A stretch of DNA of 64,000 bases, taken from contig DAMCZI010000019.1 in the NCBI GenBank assembly GCA_032095175.1, positions 30,046 to 94,045 on the forward strand, read 5' to 3'. Made by a program: the position numbers and the translations under genes. Below are positions 35,304 through 44,040 of the stretch, piece by piece. The DNA is from DAMCZI01 sp032095175. Lineage in GTDB: Bacteria > Bacillota > Clostridia > Clostridiales > Caloramatoraceae. The notes below the pieces were generated by a model that was not told the origin of the DNA, did not search any database, and worked only from the letters and a program-made list of their open reading frames with translations. Numbering within the stretch: the first letter of the stretch is position 1; the number at the start of each line of letters is the position of its first letter.

Positions 35304-36242
35304 ATGTCTATAATAGAGATTTCAAATATAACTAAAAGATATGATGATAAGCTTGCTGTTGATAATGTAAGCTTCAACATTGAAAAGGGTGAGGTATTTG
35401 GACTGTTAGGCCCAAATGGTGCAGGGAAATCAACATTGATATCCATAATGTGCGGTCTTATTAAAGCAGATAAGGGAGAGGTAAGTATTTCCGGTCACCT
35501 GATAGAAAAGGAAACAGTAAAGGCAAAAAGCTATATAGGCTTAGTACCTCAGGAAATAGCACTTTATGAAAACCTTTCTGCAATTGACAACCTTAAATTT
35601 TGGGGAAGCATGTATGGATTAAAGGGGCAAACCCTAAAGGAAAGAATACAGGAGGCAATTGATGTTACTGGACTAAAGGAAAAAGCAAAGGAAAACGTAA
35701 GCAAATATTCAGGTGGAATGAAAAGAAGGCTGAACATTGCAGCAGCAATAATGCACAGACCGGAAATATTGATTATGGATGAACCAACAGTTGGAATAGA
35801 TCCTCAATCAAGGAACCATATATTAGAGTTTACAATGGGACTTAATGAAAAATACAAAACAACTATTATATACACAAGCCACTACATGGAGGAGGTAGAG
35901 CACCTCTGCAGCAGAGTTGCAATACTAGATGAAGGAAAAGTAATAGCCCTTGGAAGTAAATCCGAGATAAAAAGGCTTGTAACAGATGAAGAAACAATAG
36001 AATTTAAGCTAGAGAACTTTAAAGAGGATATGGGTATAAATATTAAAGCACTAAAGGGAGTAAAGAATGTAAAATATGAATCTAATACACTTAGGGTAAT
36101 AGTAAAGAACTCCCAAACAAATCTTCAAAAAATAATAGAAACCCTCTTGGCTTCATCGGTATTGATAAAAGGTGTAAATATAGAATCTCCAAACCTTGAA
36201 ACAGTATTTTTAAGCCTTACAGGGAAAAATCTAAGGGATTAG
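35304..36242 (+). CDS. ABC transporter ATP-binding protein
   Basis: The 312-residue ATPase has Walker A GPNGAGKST at about 36-44, Q-loop VPQEIALYENLS, signature YSGGMKRRL at about 134 and Walker B ILIMDEPTVGIDP at about 154-166. A C-terminal extension of about 90 residues is typical of ABC-2 drug or lipid exporters of the NatA/DrrA type. A -10-like TATAAT lies at 35266-35271. Both permeases follow in the same direction. Confidence 0.93.
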   Translation: MSIIEISNITKRYDDKLAVDNVSFNIEKGEVFGLLGPNGAGKSTLISIMCGLIKADKGEVSISGHLIEKETVKAKSYIGLVPQEIALYENLSAIDNLKFWGSMYGLKGQTLKERIQEAIDVTGLKEKAKENVSKYSGGMKRRLNIAAAIMHRPEILIMDEPTVGIDPQSRNHILEFTMGLNEKYKTTIIYTSHYMEEVEHLCSRVAILDEGKVIALGSKSEIKRLVTDEETIEFKLENFKEDMGINIKALKGVKNVKYESNTLRVIVKNSQTNLQKIIETLLASSVLIKGVNIESPNLETVFLSLTGKNLRD

Positions 36243-36252
36243 GAGGTGCACT

Positions 36253-37452
36253 ATGACTGTATTTAATATATTTTTAAAGGAAGTAAAGGTAAGTTCTAAA
36301 TCAATAATATTCTTTTTACTTGTATTTATTGTTCTTCCATTGGTAACAGCATTTTTGTATGGTATGGGATATGAAAAAATCCTTACCCCAAACAAAAGCA
36401 TTTCAAACATAAAGGCAGTTTATATAAATATGGATAAAGGGGAATATTCAAATAACCTTAAAGAAATGTTCTCCAACGATAAAATAAAGGAAATTGTAAA
36501 TTTAAAAGAAGAGACTGAATTGAATAAAGCTAAAGAAGAGCTATTAAAGGGAAACATAGATGCAGCAATAGTAATACCAGAGGATTTTTCAAAGAATATA
36601 AAAAATAATATCTCAGGTGAAATAAAGGTTATTAAATCACCTTCCTCTGGTGTAAAATCACAAATAGTCTACCAAATTGTTAAGTCCTACTCCCAGACCT
36701 TCAACAATATTTCTGCAGCATACTCTGTATTGGAGAAGAGCGGAGAAGATATAAAAAATGTTAAAGGGTTGGGAAATGATATAGCAGCATGGAGCATTGG
36801 AATATCAAGTGTGAACTACACCAGGGTAACTAATATTTCAAAGGATAAAGTACTCAGCACAAAGCAGTTCTTTGTAACATCAATGTTTGCTCTTGTAAGT
36901 CTTTTTATATGTACAATAGGAGCCCTTAATATGATAAAGGAGAGGGATTCTAAAACACTGGACAGGTTAGAATCAACATCAGTAAGCTATAAGAGCCTGT
37001 TTTATGGAAAGACTCTATTTATATTTATAACATCGATTCTATTTAGTATGAGTTATATATTAATAAGCAGCCTTTTAGGGATTAAATGGGGTGGCAGCCC
37101 TATAAATCTTATATTAATTGTACTTTTACATTCCTTTGCCCTTACAGGTATTGCAGCGGCGCTTATGAATATACTTAAAAACCAAAAAACTGCAACAGCG
37201 CTTCTGGCAACAGGAACAGGAATTTTAGGATTTATAGGAGGAACTTTCTTTCCTGTAGAATATACAAATGTTGTTTTTAAAAAGCTTGCAAATGCTGCAA
37301 TAAACTATTGGATACAAAACAGCTACGGAAAGCTAATGACCGGCAGGGGACTTGACGAACTTGCAGTTAATATTATAATACTGTTCTCCATTGGAGCTTT
37401 TGGAATGCTAACTGGAATGATTATAGCAAGAAAAAAATCAAGGCTTTGCTAA
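36253..37452 (+). CDS. ABC-2 type permease 1
   Basis: The 399-residue protein has one N-terminal membrane segment, a large extracytoplasmic domain (about 40-210) containing the sequence KGNIDAAIVIPEDFSKNI typical of YhgE/NatB-like exporters, then five C-terminal membrane segments. It has the ABC-2 layout. It starts 10 bases after the ATPase gene with AGGAGGTG and forms the exporter together with the second permease. Substrate is unknown. Confidence 0.88.
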   Translation: MTVFNIFLKEVKVSSKSIIFFLLVFIVLPLVTAFLYGMGYEKILTPNKSISNIKAVYINMDKGEYSNNLKEMFSNDKIKEIVNLKEETELNKAKEELLKGNIDAAIVIPEDFSKNIKNNISGEIKVIKSPSSGVKSQIVYQIVKSYSQTFNNISAAYSVLEKSGEDIKNVKGLGNDIAAWSIGISSVNYTRVTNISKDKVLSTKQFFVTSMFALVSLFICTIGALNMIKERDSKTLDRLESTSVSYKSLFYGKTLFIFITSILFSMSYILISSLLGIKWGGSPINLILIVLLHSFALTGIAAALMNILKNQKTATALLATGTGILGFIGGTFFPVEYTNVVFKKLANAAINYWIQNSYGKLMTGRGLDELAVNIIILFSIGAFGMLTGMIIARKKSRLC

Positions 37453-37580
37453 ATGTTAATTGCACTAAAGCTTTTACATTAAGTGCTGTGTGATTAATAA
37501 GTTAAAGAAAATGATTTCAGATAAATGCTTAGAATGGAACAATATAGAACCATTTATGTGAAACATCGGGGAGGATTAAA

Positions 37581-38753
37581 ATGGGAATTTTAAATTTAGC
37601 ATTACTTAATTTAAAAAGAATGCTTAAGCAAAAAACTGCGATAATAGCAATGTTTATAATGCCAACAGCAGTTGTGTTAATTGTTCTTGCTATAATTGGA
37701 GGAAAGACCGGAGAAACTGAGTTAATCCCTAAAATAGCAGTGGTGAACAATGACAAGGGTATTGAAGGTAAAATGCTTGTTGACAGCTTAAAGATAAATA
37801 ATAGGTATAAAATCTATGAAACAAATATAGAAGATGCAAATAAGAGAATTAAGACCAACATGGGGGATGCTGCAGTCGTTATACCAAACAGCTTTACAGA
37901 AGACATAAATAATAAAAAAACTCCAGTTGTAGAAATATTAAGACTATCAGAAAACAACACCAGCTATGGTGCCATTAAGGATATAAATGATTTAATAAAT
38001 CAAAGGCTTATATCAAAGAATCTAGGTGGTTTTGTAAAAGGAAAGGGAGTTAATTTAAATTCTTCTGATCTTGAAATACAAAGAAGGGTAGAGGAGTATC
38101 TAAAGAATCCTGGAATGAAGGTTTCGATTGAAGCGCTAAGAAATGACGGTAAAAAGTCTATTGGAGATACTCTTTCCATACAATTTGTTATAATTTTTCT
38201 AATGACCTCCCTTACATTCGTTGTAAGCGACATATTCGAATTAAAGCAGAACAGAACTCTTAGAAGAAGCCTTTCAACTCCGAACAAAAACACAAGGATA
38301 GTTGGAGGAATACTAATAGCAATGTTCGTACTCTTTATACTGCAGGCATTTTTACTTATTTCTTCAACAATGCTGATATTTAAAGTATACTGGGGAAAAT
38401 CCCTGTTAGCACTGTCTATAATATGCATCCTATTGATACTTGTAGCAATAAGTCTTGGAATACTTTTATCAAGGTGGGTAAAAAACACAGCACAGCTGCC
38501 TTTAATATCCAACCTGATTGTAGTACCAGCCAGTCTAATAAGCGGCTGTATGATTCCAAAGGAATATCTGCCTGACATTTTTGATAAGATTGCATATTTC
38601 ATCCCTCAAAAATGGGCACTAGATGCACTAACCAACATAGCCCTAAAGGATTGTGGTGTAATAGACATCCTTCCCCAGGCAGGAATACTTCTACTATTTG
38701 CAATTGCATTCTTCACAGCAGGAGCACGCTCATTAAGGGAAATAGTAAAGTAG
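37581..38753 (+). CDS. ABC-2 type permease 2
   Basis: The 390-residue protein has the same topology as the preceding permease: membrane segment at about 20-40, external domain with MGDAAVVIPNSFTEDINNK, five terminal segments and SGCMIPKEYLPDIFDKIAYFIPQKWALDAL. It is a paralogue rather than a copy. The 128-bp gap to the first permease is longer than expected inside an operon and could hold a separate promoter; none was recognised. The two permeases are likely to form a heterodimer. Confidence 0.88.
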   Translation: MGILNLALLNLKRMLKQKTAIIAMFIMPTAVVLIVLAIIGGKTGETELIPKIAVVNNDKGIEGKMLVDSLKINNRYKIYETNIEDANKRIKTNMGDAAVVIPNSFTEDINNKKTPVVEILRLSENNTSYGAIKDINDLINQRLISKNLGGFVKGKGVNLNSSDLEIQRRVEEYLKNPGMKVSIEALRNDGKKSIGDTLSIQFVIIFLMTSLTFVVSDIFELKQNRTLRRSLSTPNKNTRIVGGILIAMFVLFILQAFLLISSTMLIFKVYWGKSLLALSIICILLILVAISLGILLSRWVKNTAQLPLISNLIVVPASLISGCMIPKEYLPDIFDKIAYFIPQKWALDALTNIALKDCGVIDILPQAGILLLFAIAFFTAGARSLREIVK

Positions 38754-38807
38754 GTATTATAAAGCAATTGTACATTTAAGTTATAGATGAATAAATATGT
38801 AACTATA

Positions 38808-38895
38808 TTTACAGTTAAATTTATATATAAATTTAACTGTAAATTGTGTATATTATTTATCCAAAATAGTGTATAATTATATTAAAGATACACAA
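38808..38895 (+). promoter_or_regulatory. Palindrome and promoter of the toxin-antitoxin operon
   Basis: TTTACAGTTAAATTTA and its exact complement (38808-38843, centre TATA) form a 36-bp perfect palindrome. Downstream, TATAAT at 38872-38877 lies between GTGTA (38870) and TACAC (38889), and a second TGTGTATA occurs at 38845. These fit an autoregulated promoter. The large palindrome could be the operator or the terminator of the ABC operon. Confidence 0.55.
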
Positions 38896-38944
38896 TATAA
38901 ATAGGTAAGCATAGTTAATAAATCTAAATTTTAGGGGTGTTAGA

Positions 38945-39340
38945 ATGCCAAGGGTAGAAAAATTATCTGAACTCAATGATATGCTTAATTCATTGATTAA
39001 AATTTCGGATTTTACAAAATCTACTTCAAAAATATTAGAAGAGGTAAATAAAGAAAATAAAGAAATAGTAATTATGAAAAATAACGATCCTCAGGCTGTT
39101 TTACTTTCCATGCAGCGTTTTAACGAAGTTGCGGAACGTTTAAAAAAATATGAAGAGCTTGAAGAGGAAGTTAAAAGTTTAAATGAAAAGCTTGAAGACC
39201 TATCATTATTGATTGTTGCAGAAGAAAGAATGGCAACCTATGACCCGTCAGAAACCTTATCAAGACAGGATATATTAGCAAAATATAAAATTGATGAAAA
39301 CAAAATCAATAAATTGGCTGAAACCGTAGAAATAGAATAG
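38945..39340 (+). CDS. Phd/YefM-family antitoxin
   Basis: The 131-residue protein has the Phd/YefM core in its first 75 residues (KISDFTKSTSKILEEVNKENKEIVIMKNNDPQAVLLSMQRFNEVAERL), used for DNA binding and dimerisation. A long charged helix and a C-terminal tail (DPSETLSRQDILAKYKIDENKI) would wrap the toxin. It is longer than usual for Phd (about 80-90). The toxin gene begins one base after its stop. Confidence 0.85.
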   Translation: MPRVEKLSELNDMLNSLIKISDFTKSTSKILEEVNKENKEIVIMKNNDPQAVLLSMQRFNEVAERLKKYEELEEEVKSLNEKLEDLSLLIVAEERMATYDPSETLSRQDILAKYKIDENKINKLAETVEIE

Positions 39341-39341
39341 C

Positions 39342-39704
39342 ATGTGGATTGATAAGTATTTAAAAGAAGCTGATAAAGATATATCAAAACTTGACCAAGA
39401 AACAAGAGAAATGGTTTTTGCGGGTATTACAAAGGTTTTAAAAAATCCCCTTCCAAACACTGAAGGCGGTTATGGAAAACCTTTAGGAAACAAAGGTGGA
39501 AGGAATTTAACAGGCTTTTTCAAAATAAAGTTTAAAGATATAAGTATAAGAGTAGTATATACACTTGTTCGAGATGCTCATGTAATGAATATAGTTGTAG
39601 TATCTATTAGAGATGATGCTTATTGTTATGATATAGCTGAACGTCGTAAGAAAAAGCATGGTGAAGATATATTCAAGGATAAATATAGTAAAAGACTGTT
39701 ATAA
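39342..39704 (+). CDS. RelE/ParE-superfamily toxin
   Basis: The 120-residue protein shows the RelE/ParE pattern: helices at the start (LKEADKDISKLDQETREMVFAGITKVLKNPLP), KPLGNKGGRNLTGFFKIKFKDISIRVVYTLV as the strands with basic residues, then VVVSIRDDAYCYDIAERRKK. RelE-type toxins cleave mRNA on the ribosome while ParE types act on gyrase; sequence alone does not decide here. It pairs with the antitoxin upstream and is followed by a hairpin. Confidence 0.85.
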   Translation: MWIDKYLKEADKDISKLDQETREMVFAGITKVLKNPLPNTEGGYGKPLGNKGGRNLTGFFKIKFKDISIRVVYTLVRDAHVMNIVVVSIRDDAYCYDIAERRKKKHGEDIFKDKYSKRLL

Positions 39705-39720
39705 CAAGAATTCCTAACTT

Positions 39721-39750
39721 GAGGGATATGATTACCATCATATCCCTCTT
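39721..39750 (+). terminator. Hairpin after the toxin gene
   Basis: GAGGGATATGAT pairs perfectly with ATCATATCCCTC around TACC; only a short TTG tail follows, so termination efficiency is uncertain. Confidence 0.65.
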
Positions 39751-39822
39751 GAATATTAGGATACTTTCATTTTTTATTCCTTTAGAATATAATAAAAATA
39801 TATAAATCTTTGGAGGAATAAC

Positions 39823-40509
39823 ATGGAAATAGGTATGGATATAGGTTCGTATATTGGTATAGTATTAAAACTTCTATTAGCAGTTATACTTGGTGGAATG
39901 GTGGGCTTCGAAAGGGAGCATAAAAGCAGACCTGCAGGTCTTAGAACCCACATACTTGTATGTGTTGGTGCGGCCCTTGTACAGATTACTTCCATAAACT
40001 ATGCAAAAAATAACGGAATTCCAATGGATCCAATGAGGCTTGGCGCCCAGGTAATCAGTGGAATAGGCTTTTTGGGAGCAGGAACTATAATAAAGGAAGG
40101 TGCAAATATAAAGGGCCTTACAACTGCAGCAAGCCTTTGGGCAGTTGGGTGTATTGGTCTTGCAGCAGGAAGCGGTCTCTACTTTGAAGCTATAGCAGCA
40201 ACAATAGTAATACTTATTTCTCTTAAAAGCTTTACAAGGATAGAGGAGAAAATAGCAAGGGAAAGAAAACAGATTGTAATTGAAGTCATTGCAAAAAATC
40301 AGCCAGGAACCCTTGGTATCATAGGAAGTGCTCTGGGTACTCTGGAGATTCAAATACAAAATGTTGAAATGAATATAATAGATGAATACACCATACACAT
40401 GGAGCTGCTTTTAAAATTAAATAAAGTAATGGAAGAGGAAGAAATAATAGCAGCATTAATGAATAAAACAGGTATTGATAGTATAAGAATACTTGATAAA
40501 ATGTTTTAA
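39823..40509 (+). CDS. MgtC/SapB-family membrane protein
   Basis: The 228-residue protein has about five membrane segments containing the family motifs GGMVGFEREHKSRPAGLRTHILVCVGAALVQI and GIGFLGAGTIIKEG...GLTTAASLWAVGCIGLAAG, then a cytoplasmic ACT-like domain (about 150-228). Homologues influence Mg2+ homeostasis and the F-type ATPase. It appears monocistronic with TGGAGGA as ribosome site. Confidence 0.92.
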   Translation: MEIGMDIGSYIGIVLKLLLAVILGGMVGFEREHKSRPAGLRTHILVCVGAALVQITSINYAKNNGIPMDPMRLGAQVISGIGFLGAGTIIKEGANIKGLTTAASLWAVGCIGLAAGSGLYFEAIAATIVILISLKSFTRIEEKIARERKQIVIEVIAKNQPGTLGIIGSALGTLEIQIQNVEMNIIDEYTIHMELLLKLNKVMEEEEIIAALMNKTGIDSIRILDKMF

Positions 40510-40567
40510 TAAGCCTTAATAAAAAATTTATGATATAATATATCTATGTTTACATAGGAGGGGTTTT

Positions 40568-41404
40568 ATGGAGGTTTTCGAAAAATGCCAAAGCCCGTTT
40601 GGGGAGACTTCAGATAAATATAAAAAGAGGGGCGAAATAGCCCTTGTATCAAAGCCTGTTGAATTTGGAGGAAAAACCTACAGACAGATAGTATTTCAAA
40701 AAACCTTTTTAGGAAAGGTAAAGGAAAAAATGACAGGAATTCTCTTTGCAACAGAAGAGGGTCAAGTGGTTGACAACTCAACTGTAAAAAGAGAAATTGG
40801 AGATATGGTATACCAATTCCAAAACATATTTGATTATAAGCATATCGATAAGCTTTCAAAAACAATTACATCTGAAGAGGAGAAGGTAAGGGAAAAGGAA
40901 GACTTGAACCTTATGCTTGAAGCATTAGAAAAGCTTAAGATTGAGGGCATTGAAGGAATAGACATGATAGTAACAGTTATGACAAAGCTCCCTCAAATAA
41001 AAATAGAAAATGACAAAGCAATAGAGGAGTTTATAGCGAAGGTAGATAAATATCAATCCGAGGATATTACAATAACCAGAGATATGATAGAAGACGTTAA
41101 ATTCAGCTATAGGAACATACTTATAAAGAACTTCCAAAGGGTAAAGCTGATAAACAAGGGAAGATACTTCTACGATAACGTTGTTAAGGAAGTGAAAAGC
41201 AGAAGAAAAAAGATATCAAACAGAATTTCTGGCTTTGATCTATATTTTGGAATGCAGAAGCTTGGGGACCAAATGGATAGGTTTAAAAAAATACTTACCA
41301 TGTATACAAAAATAACAGACATGAGCGAAGACGAATACATAAGATACCTCAAGGAAATGGATAAAACCAACCTTTCAGAAAGACTTATACTTGAAAGAAA
41401 ATAG
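40568..41404 (+). CDS. Conserved-looking hypothetical protein
   Basis: I do not recognise this 278-residue protein. It is soluble and strongly helical from about residue 90, rich in Lys/Glu with leucine heptads, after an N-terminal part of mixed beta character (GEIALVSKPVEFGGKTYRQIVFQK). There are no signal peptide, membrane segments, cysteine pairs or nucleotide motifs. Clean ribosome site (AGGAGGGG), full-length frame and a terminator show a real gene. It sits between mgtC and a dispersed palindrome, alone in its transcript or co-transcribed with mgtC (58 bp gap). Confidence 0.7.
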   Translation: MEVFEKCQSPFGETSDKYKKRGEIALVSKPVEFGGKTYRQIVFQKTFLGKVKEKMTGILFATEEGQVVDNSTVKREIGDMVYQFQNIFDYKHIDKLSKTITSEEEKVREKEDLNLMLEALEKLKIEGIEGIDMIVTVMTKLPQIKIENDKAIEEFIAKVDKYQSEDITITRDMIEDVKFSYRNILIKNFQRVKLINKGRYFYDNVVKEVKSRRKKISNRISGFDLYFGMQKLGDQMDRFKKILTMYTKITDMSEDEYIRYLKEMDKTNLSERLILERK

Positions 41405-41415
41405 CAAATAAAACC

Positions 41416-41446
41416 GCCGCAGATTACCAAAATCTGCGGCTTTCTA
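41416..41446 (+). terminator. Intrinsic terminator
   Basis: GCCGCAGATT (41416-41425) pairs with AATCTGCGGC (41431-41440), followed by TTTCTATT. Confidence 0.85.
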
Positions 41447-41477
41447 TTACCTTTCTCAGCCTAACACAGGTGCTATG

Positions 41478-41561
41478 GGTGAAAAGCTCTTGAGTTTTAA
41501 GTTATTTAATCAAAAGCATCGCCAGATGCTTTTGATTAAATAACTTAAAACTCACTTTCAC
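41478..41561 (+). repeat. Dispersed palindrome, copy 7 (decayed ends)
   Basis: GGTGAAAAGCTCTTGAG at the left and AAAACTCACTTTCAC at the right: the outer 15 bases have diverged, but the core TTTAAGTTATTTAATCAAAAGCATC and its partner pair almost perfectly across apex GCCA. It lies between two converging terminators. Confidence 0.85.
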
Positions 41562-41604
41562 AATATTATAACTATATATCCTATTCCCCAATCACATACA
41601 AAAA

Positions 41605-41628
41605 GGCTGTTGCCCCCACGCAACAGCC
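41605..41628 (-). terminator. Terminator of the decarboxylase gene
   Basis: Read on the minus strand, GGCTGTTGC pairs with GCAACAGCC and is followed by TTTTT, 8 bases after the stop codon. Confidence 0.85.
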
Positions 41629-41635
41629 CCTTAAC

Positions 41636-43117
41636 CTACATCTCTATTATCTTAATATACTCAACTTCAGGATCCTCAGTTCCTTGTACCCAAAGTCCAG
41701 CTGCCTTAAACTCTTCGATGTATTCAACAATTCCATCAGTTATTCTTTCTCCTGGATTTAAAACAGGTATACCAGGAGGATAAGCCATAAGTGATTCTGC
41801 AGAAACCATTCCAACGCTATCTCTTAGCGGAACGGATCTCTTTACTCCTTTTCCTCCAAAAGCTTCTCTTGGGTTAATAACAAGCTCTGGAATCTCTGGC
41901 ATATCAAGAACGTTTCCTCTTATTGGTCTTGTTCCATAATACTTTGCACTAATCTCTCTAAGTGCAGCAAGGAGCTTTTCGTTTCCTTCCTTTGTATCTC
42001 CAAAGGAACCAACAGCAAGAGCATTATATAGGTCAGACATCTCAAACTGTATATGATAGTCATCTGCAAGTATTGCCTCAAGCTCGTGGCCTGTTAAACC
42101 TAAATCCCTGCAGGTTATAGTTATCTTTGTTGGGTCAAATGCAAATGCACCTGGCTTTCCAAGTACCTCGCTTCCAAAACAGTAGAAGCCAGGGATCTTG
42201 TTTATTTCAGCTCTTGTGTATTCAGCAAGGTCTATTGCATAATCCAAAAGCTCCTTACCCTCTGTTGCTATCTGCATTCTTGCAAAATCAAGAGATGCCA
42301 TAAGTGGGTAGGATGGACTTGTGGATTGAAGCATGTTCATAACCTGCTGAACCCTGTTTATATTAACTCTTTGTGATCTAACCTGTAAAAATGAACACTG
42401 TGTCATAGCTCCAATAATCTTATGGGTGCTCTGTGCACATATATCTGCACCTGCTTCCATTGCAGAAACAGGAAGTCTATCGTTAAATCCAAGGTGAGGT
42501 CCATGGGCCTCATCAACTATTAGTGGAATATCATATTTATGCACTATGTCTACAATCCTCTTAATGTCTGTTGCAACTCCATAGTAGGTTGGATTAATAA
42601 TCAGTACAGCCTTTGCATCAGGGTGCTGCTTCAATGTCTCTTCCACTGTATCAGCTGAAACCCCATGGGCTATTCCAAGCTTCTTATCTACTTCTGGCTG
42701 CATATATACTGGAATGGCTCCACTCATTATAATACCCGCCATAATTGATTTATGAACGTTTCTCGGTATGATTATTTTATCTCCATCACCTACAACACTT
42801 AAAACCATTGCCTGTATAGCTCCAGATGTACCGTTCATAGAAATAAACGCCATATCTGAACCATAGGCTTCGGCTGCAAGCTGCATTGCTTCCTTTATAG
42901 GTCCCTTTGGATGATGAAGGCTGTCCACAAGCTTAAATACCGTGACGTCCATAGAAAGGATATTCGTGCCTATGAACTCCTTAAATTTATTTTCAATTCC
43001 AACTCCCTTTTTGTGACCTGGCACATGGTAGGGAAGGGTATCTCTTTTAACATACTCCATTAGAGCGTCAAAGATTGGGGTCTGAGTTTGATCCAGCTTT
43101 TTCAATGTAATATACAC
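41636..43117 (-). CDS. Orn/Lys/Arg decarboxylase family protein
   Basis: This 493-residue PLP enzyme has fold type I with the SpeA/YaaO-like layout: YHVPGHKKGVG at about 35, LIVDEAHGPHLGF at about 200, the Schiff-base lysine in STHKIIGAMTQ at about 233-241, and the C-terminal domain with PPGIPVLNPGE. It makes a polyamine precursor from arginine, lysine or ornithine; the substrate is not readable. The annotated start GTG 43117 lies directly against GGAGGG, so an in-frame TTG at 43105 is a reasonable alternative. It is transcribed alone, opposite to its neighbours. Confidence 0.9.
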   Translation of the reverse strand: MYITLKKLDQTQTPIFDALMEYVKRDTLPYHVPGHKKGVGIENKFKEFIGTNILSMDVTVFKLVDSLHHPKGPIKEAMQLAAEAYGSDMAFISMNGTSGAIQAMVLSVVGDGDKIIIPRNVHKSIMAGIIMSGAIPVYMQPEVDKKLGIAHGVSADTVEETLKQHPDAKAVLIINPTYYGVATDIKRIVDIVHKYDIPLIVDEAHGPHLGFNDRLPVSAMEAGADICAQSTHKIIGAMTQCSFLQVRSQRVNINRVQQVMNMLQSTSPSYPLMASLDFARMQIATEGKELLDYAIDLAEYTRAEINKIPGFYCFGSEVLGKPGAFAFDPTKITITCRDLGLTGHELEAILADDYHIQFEMSDLYNALAVGSFGDTKEGNEKLLAALREISAKYYGTRPIRGNVLDMPEIPELVINPREAFGGKGVKRSVPLRDSVGMVSAESLMAYPPGIPVLNPGERITDGIVEYIEEFKAAGLWVQGTEDPEVEYIKIIEM

Positions 43118-43148
43118 CCTCCTTTAATATCTTCTTTCTTTAGAAGCT

Positions 43149-43209
43149 CGCGGTTTCCGCGGCATTTTCAAAACAGTTTAATTATAGAATAATAATACAT
43201 AAAATACAA
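43149..43209 (-). promoter_or_regulatory. Promoter and G/C-rich leader hairpin of the decarboxylase
   Basis: On the minus strand TTGTAT (43209-43204) and TATAAT (43186-43181) are spaced 17 nt apart. The leader of about 55 nt contains CGCGG-AAA-CCGCG (43161-43149), a strikingly G/C-rich hairpin in an otherwise A/T-rich leader. Confidence 0.6.
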
Positions 43210-43383
43210 CAATAAATTTTTAAAAAATAGAAAGATTTTTTCTACCCTAAAACAACTAATAAATTATCCGTTCCTTTAAAAAATTCTACCTATTATAGTG
43301 TACATATTTATGTAAAATTATAATGTTTAAAATCAATGATTTTGGGAAAAACTTCTTAAAGAATACAATTAAGGAGGATTTCG

Positions 43384-43983
43384 ATGGAAAACACACTTTA
43401 TGGGAAAACCAGTCAGCGCCACTTAAAGGGAGACAGCAGAAGAATAAGAAAAGAAGGTGGAATACCTGGAATAATATATGGTCTTAAAAATCCAAACATG
43501 CTTGTTGAATTTTCGGAAATGGAACTATTTCAGGTAATATCAAAAACAGGAGAACACGGAGCTATTATGGTAAACCTTGATGGCAAGGAAGAAGAGGTCA
43601 TTATAAAGGAAGTCCAAAGAAACCCTGTTACAAGAAGGATAAACCATATTGATCTTCAGAGAATAAATCCAAACATAAGAATACAATCAAGGATTCCAGT
43701 GGTTATAAGAGGAGAAGAATACTTTAAAAACTCTGGAATAGTAATTCAGCAGCAGGTAAATGAGGTAGAGGTTTCAGCACTGCCAAGTAATCTTCCAAAC
43801 TACATAACAGCCGATGTTTCAAAACTTAAGGCAAAGGACAGGATTACAATAGCAGATCTTGAAGTATCCGAAGAGATATCAATACTAAACAACCCAACCA
43901 TGACTGTTGTAACCCTTGCAAATGTAAAATCAACTCTAGCTGAAACAGAAACAAGTGAATCGACACCAATTTATGTAGAATAA
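43384..43983 (+). CDS. rplY: 50S ribosomal protein L25/general stress protein Ctc
   Basis: The 199-residue TL5/Ctc-type protein binds 5S rRNA. The N-terminal L25 domain (RRIRKEGGIPGIIYGLKNPNMLVEFSEMEL ... REVQRNP-like KEVQRNPVTRRINHIDLQRI) is at about 5-95 and the C-terminal TL5 beta domain (GIVIQQQVNEVEVSALPSNLPNYITADVSKLKAKDRI) follows. Start ATG has AAGGAGGATTTCG. The gene is single and ends in a long terminator. Confidence 0.95.
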   Translation: MENTLYGKTSQRHLKGDSRRIRKEGGIPGIIYGLKNPNMLVEFSEMELFQVISKTGEHGAIMVNLDGKEEEVIIKEVQRNPVTRRINHIDLQRINPNIRIQSRIPVVIRGEEYFKNSGIVIQQQVNEVEVSALPSNLPNYITADVSKLKAKDRITIADLEVSEEISILNNPTMTVVTLANVKSTLAETETSESTPIYVE

Positions 43984-43989
43984 TGAAAA

Positions 43990-44040
43990 ATGGTGTACAA
44001 TAACGAAGAATAAAGTCGATATTGTACACCATCGATTTTT
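43990..44040 (+). terminator. Terminator of the L25 gene
   Basis: ATGGTGTACAATA (43990-44002) pairs perfectly with TATTGTACACCAT (44020-44032), followed by CGATTTTTT. Confidence 0.88.
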
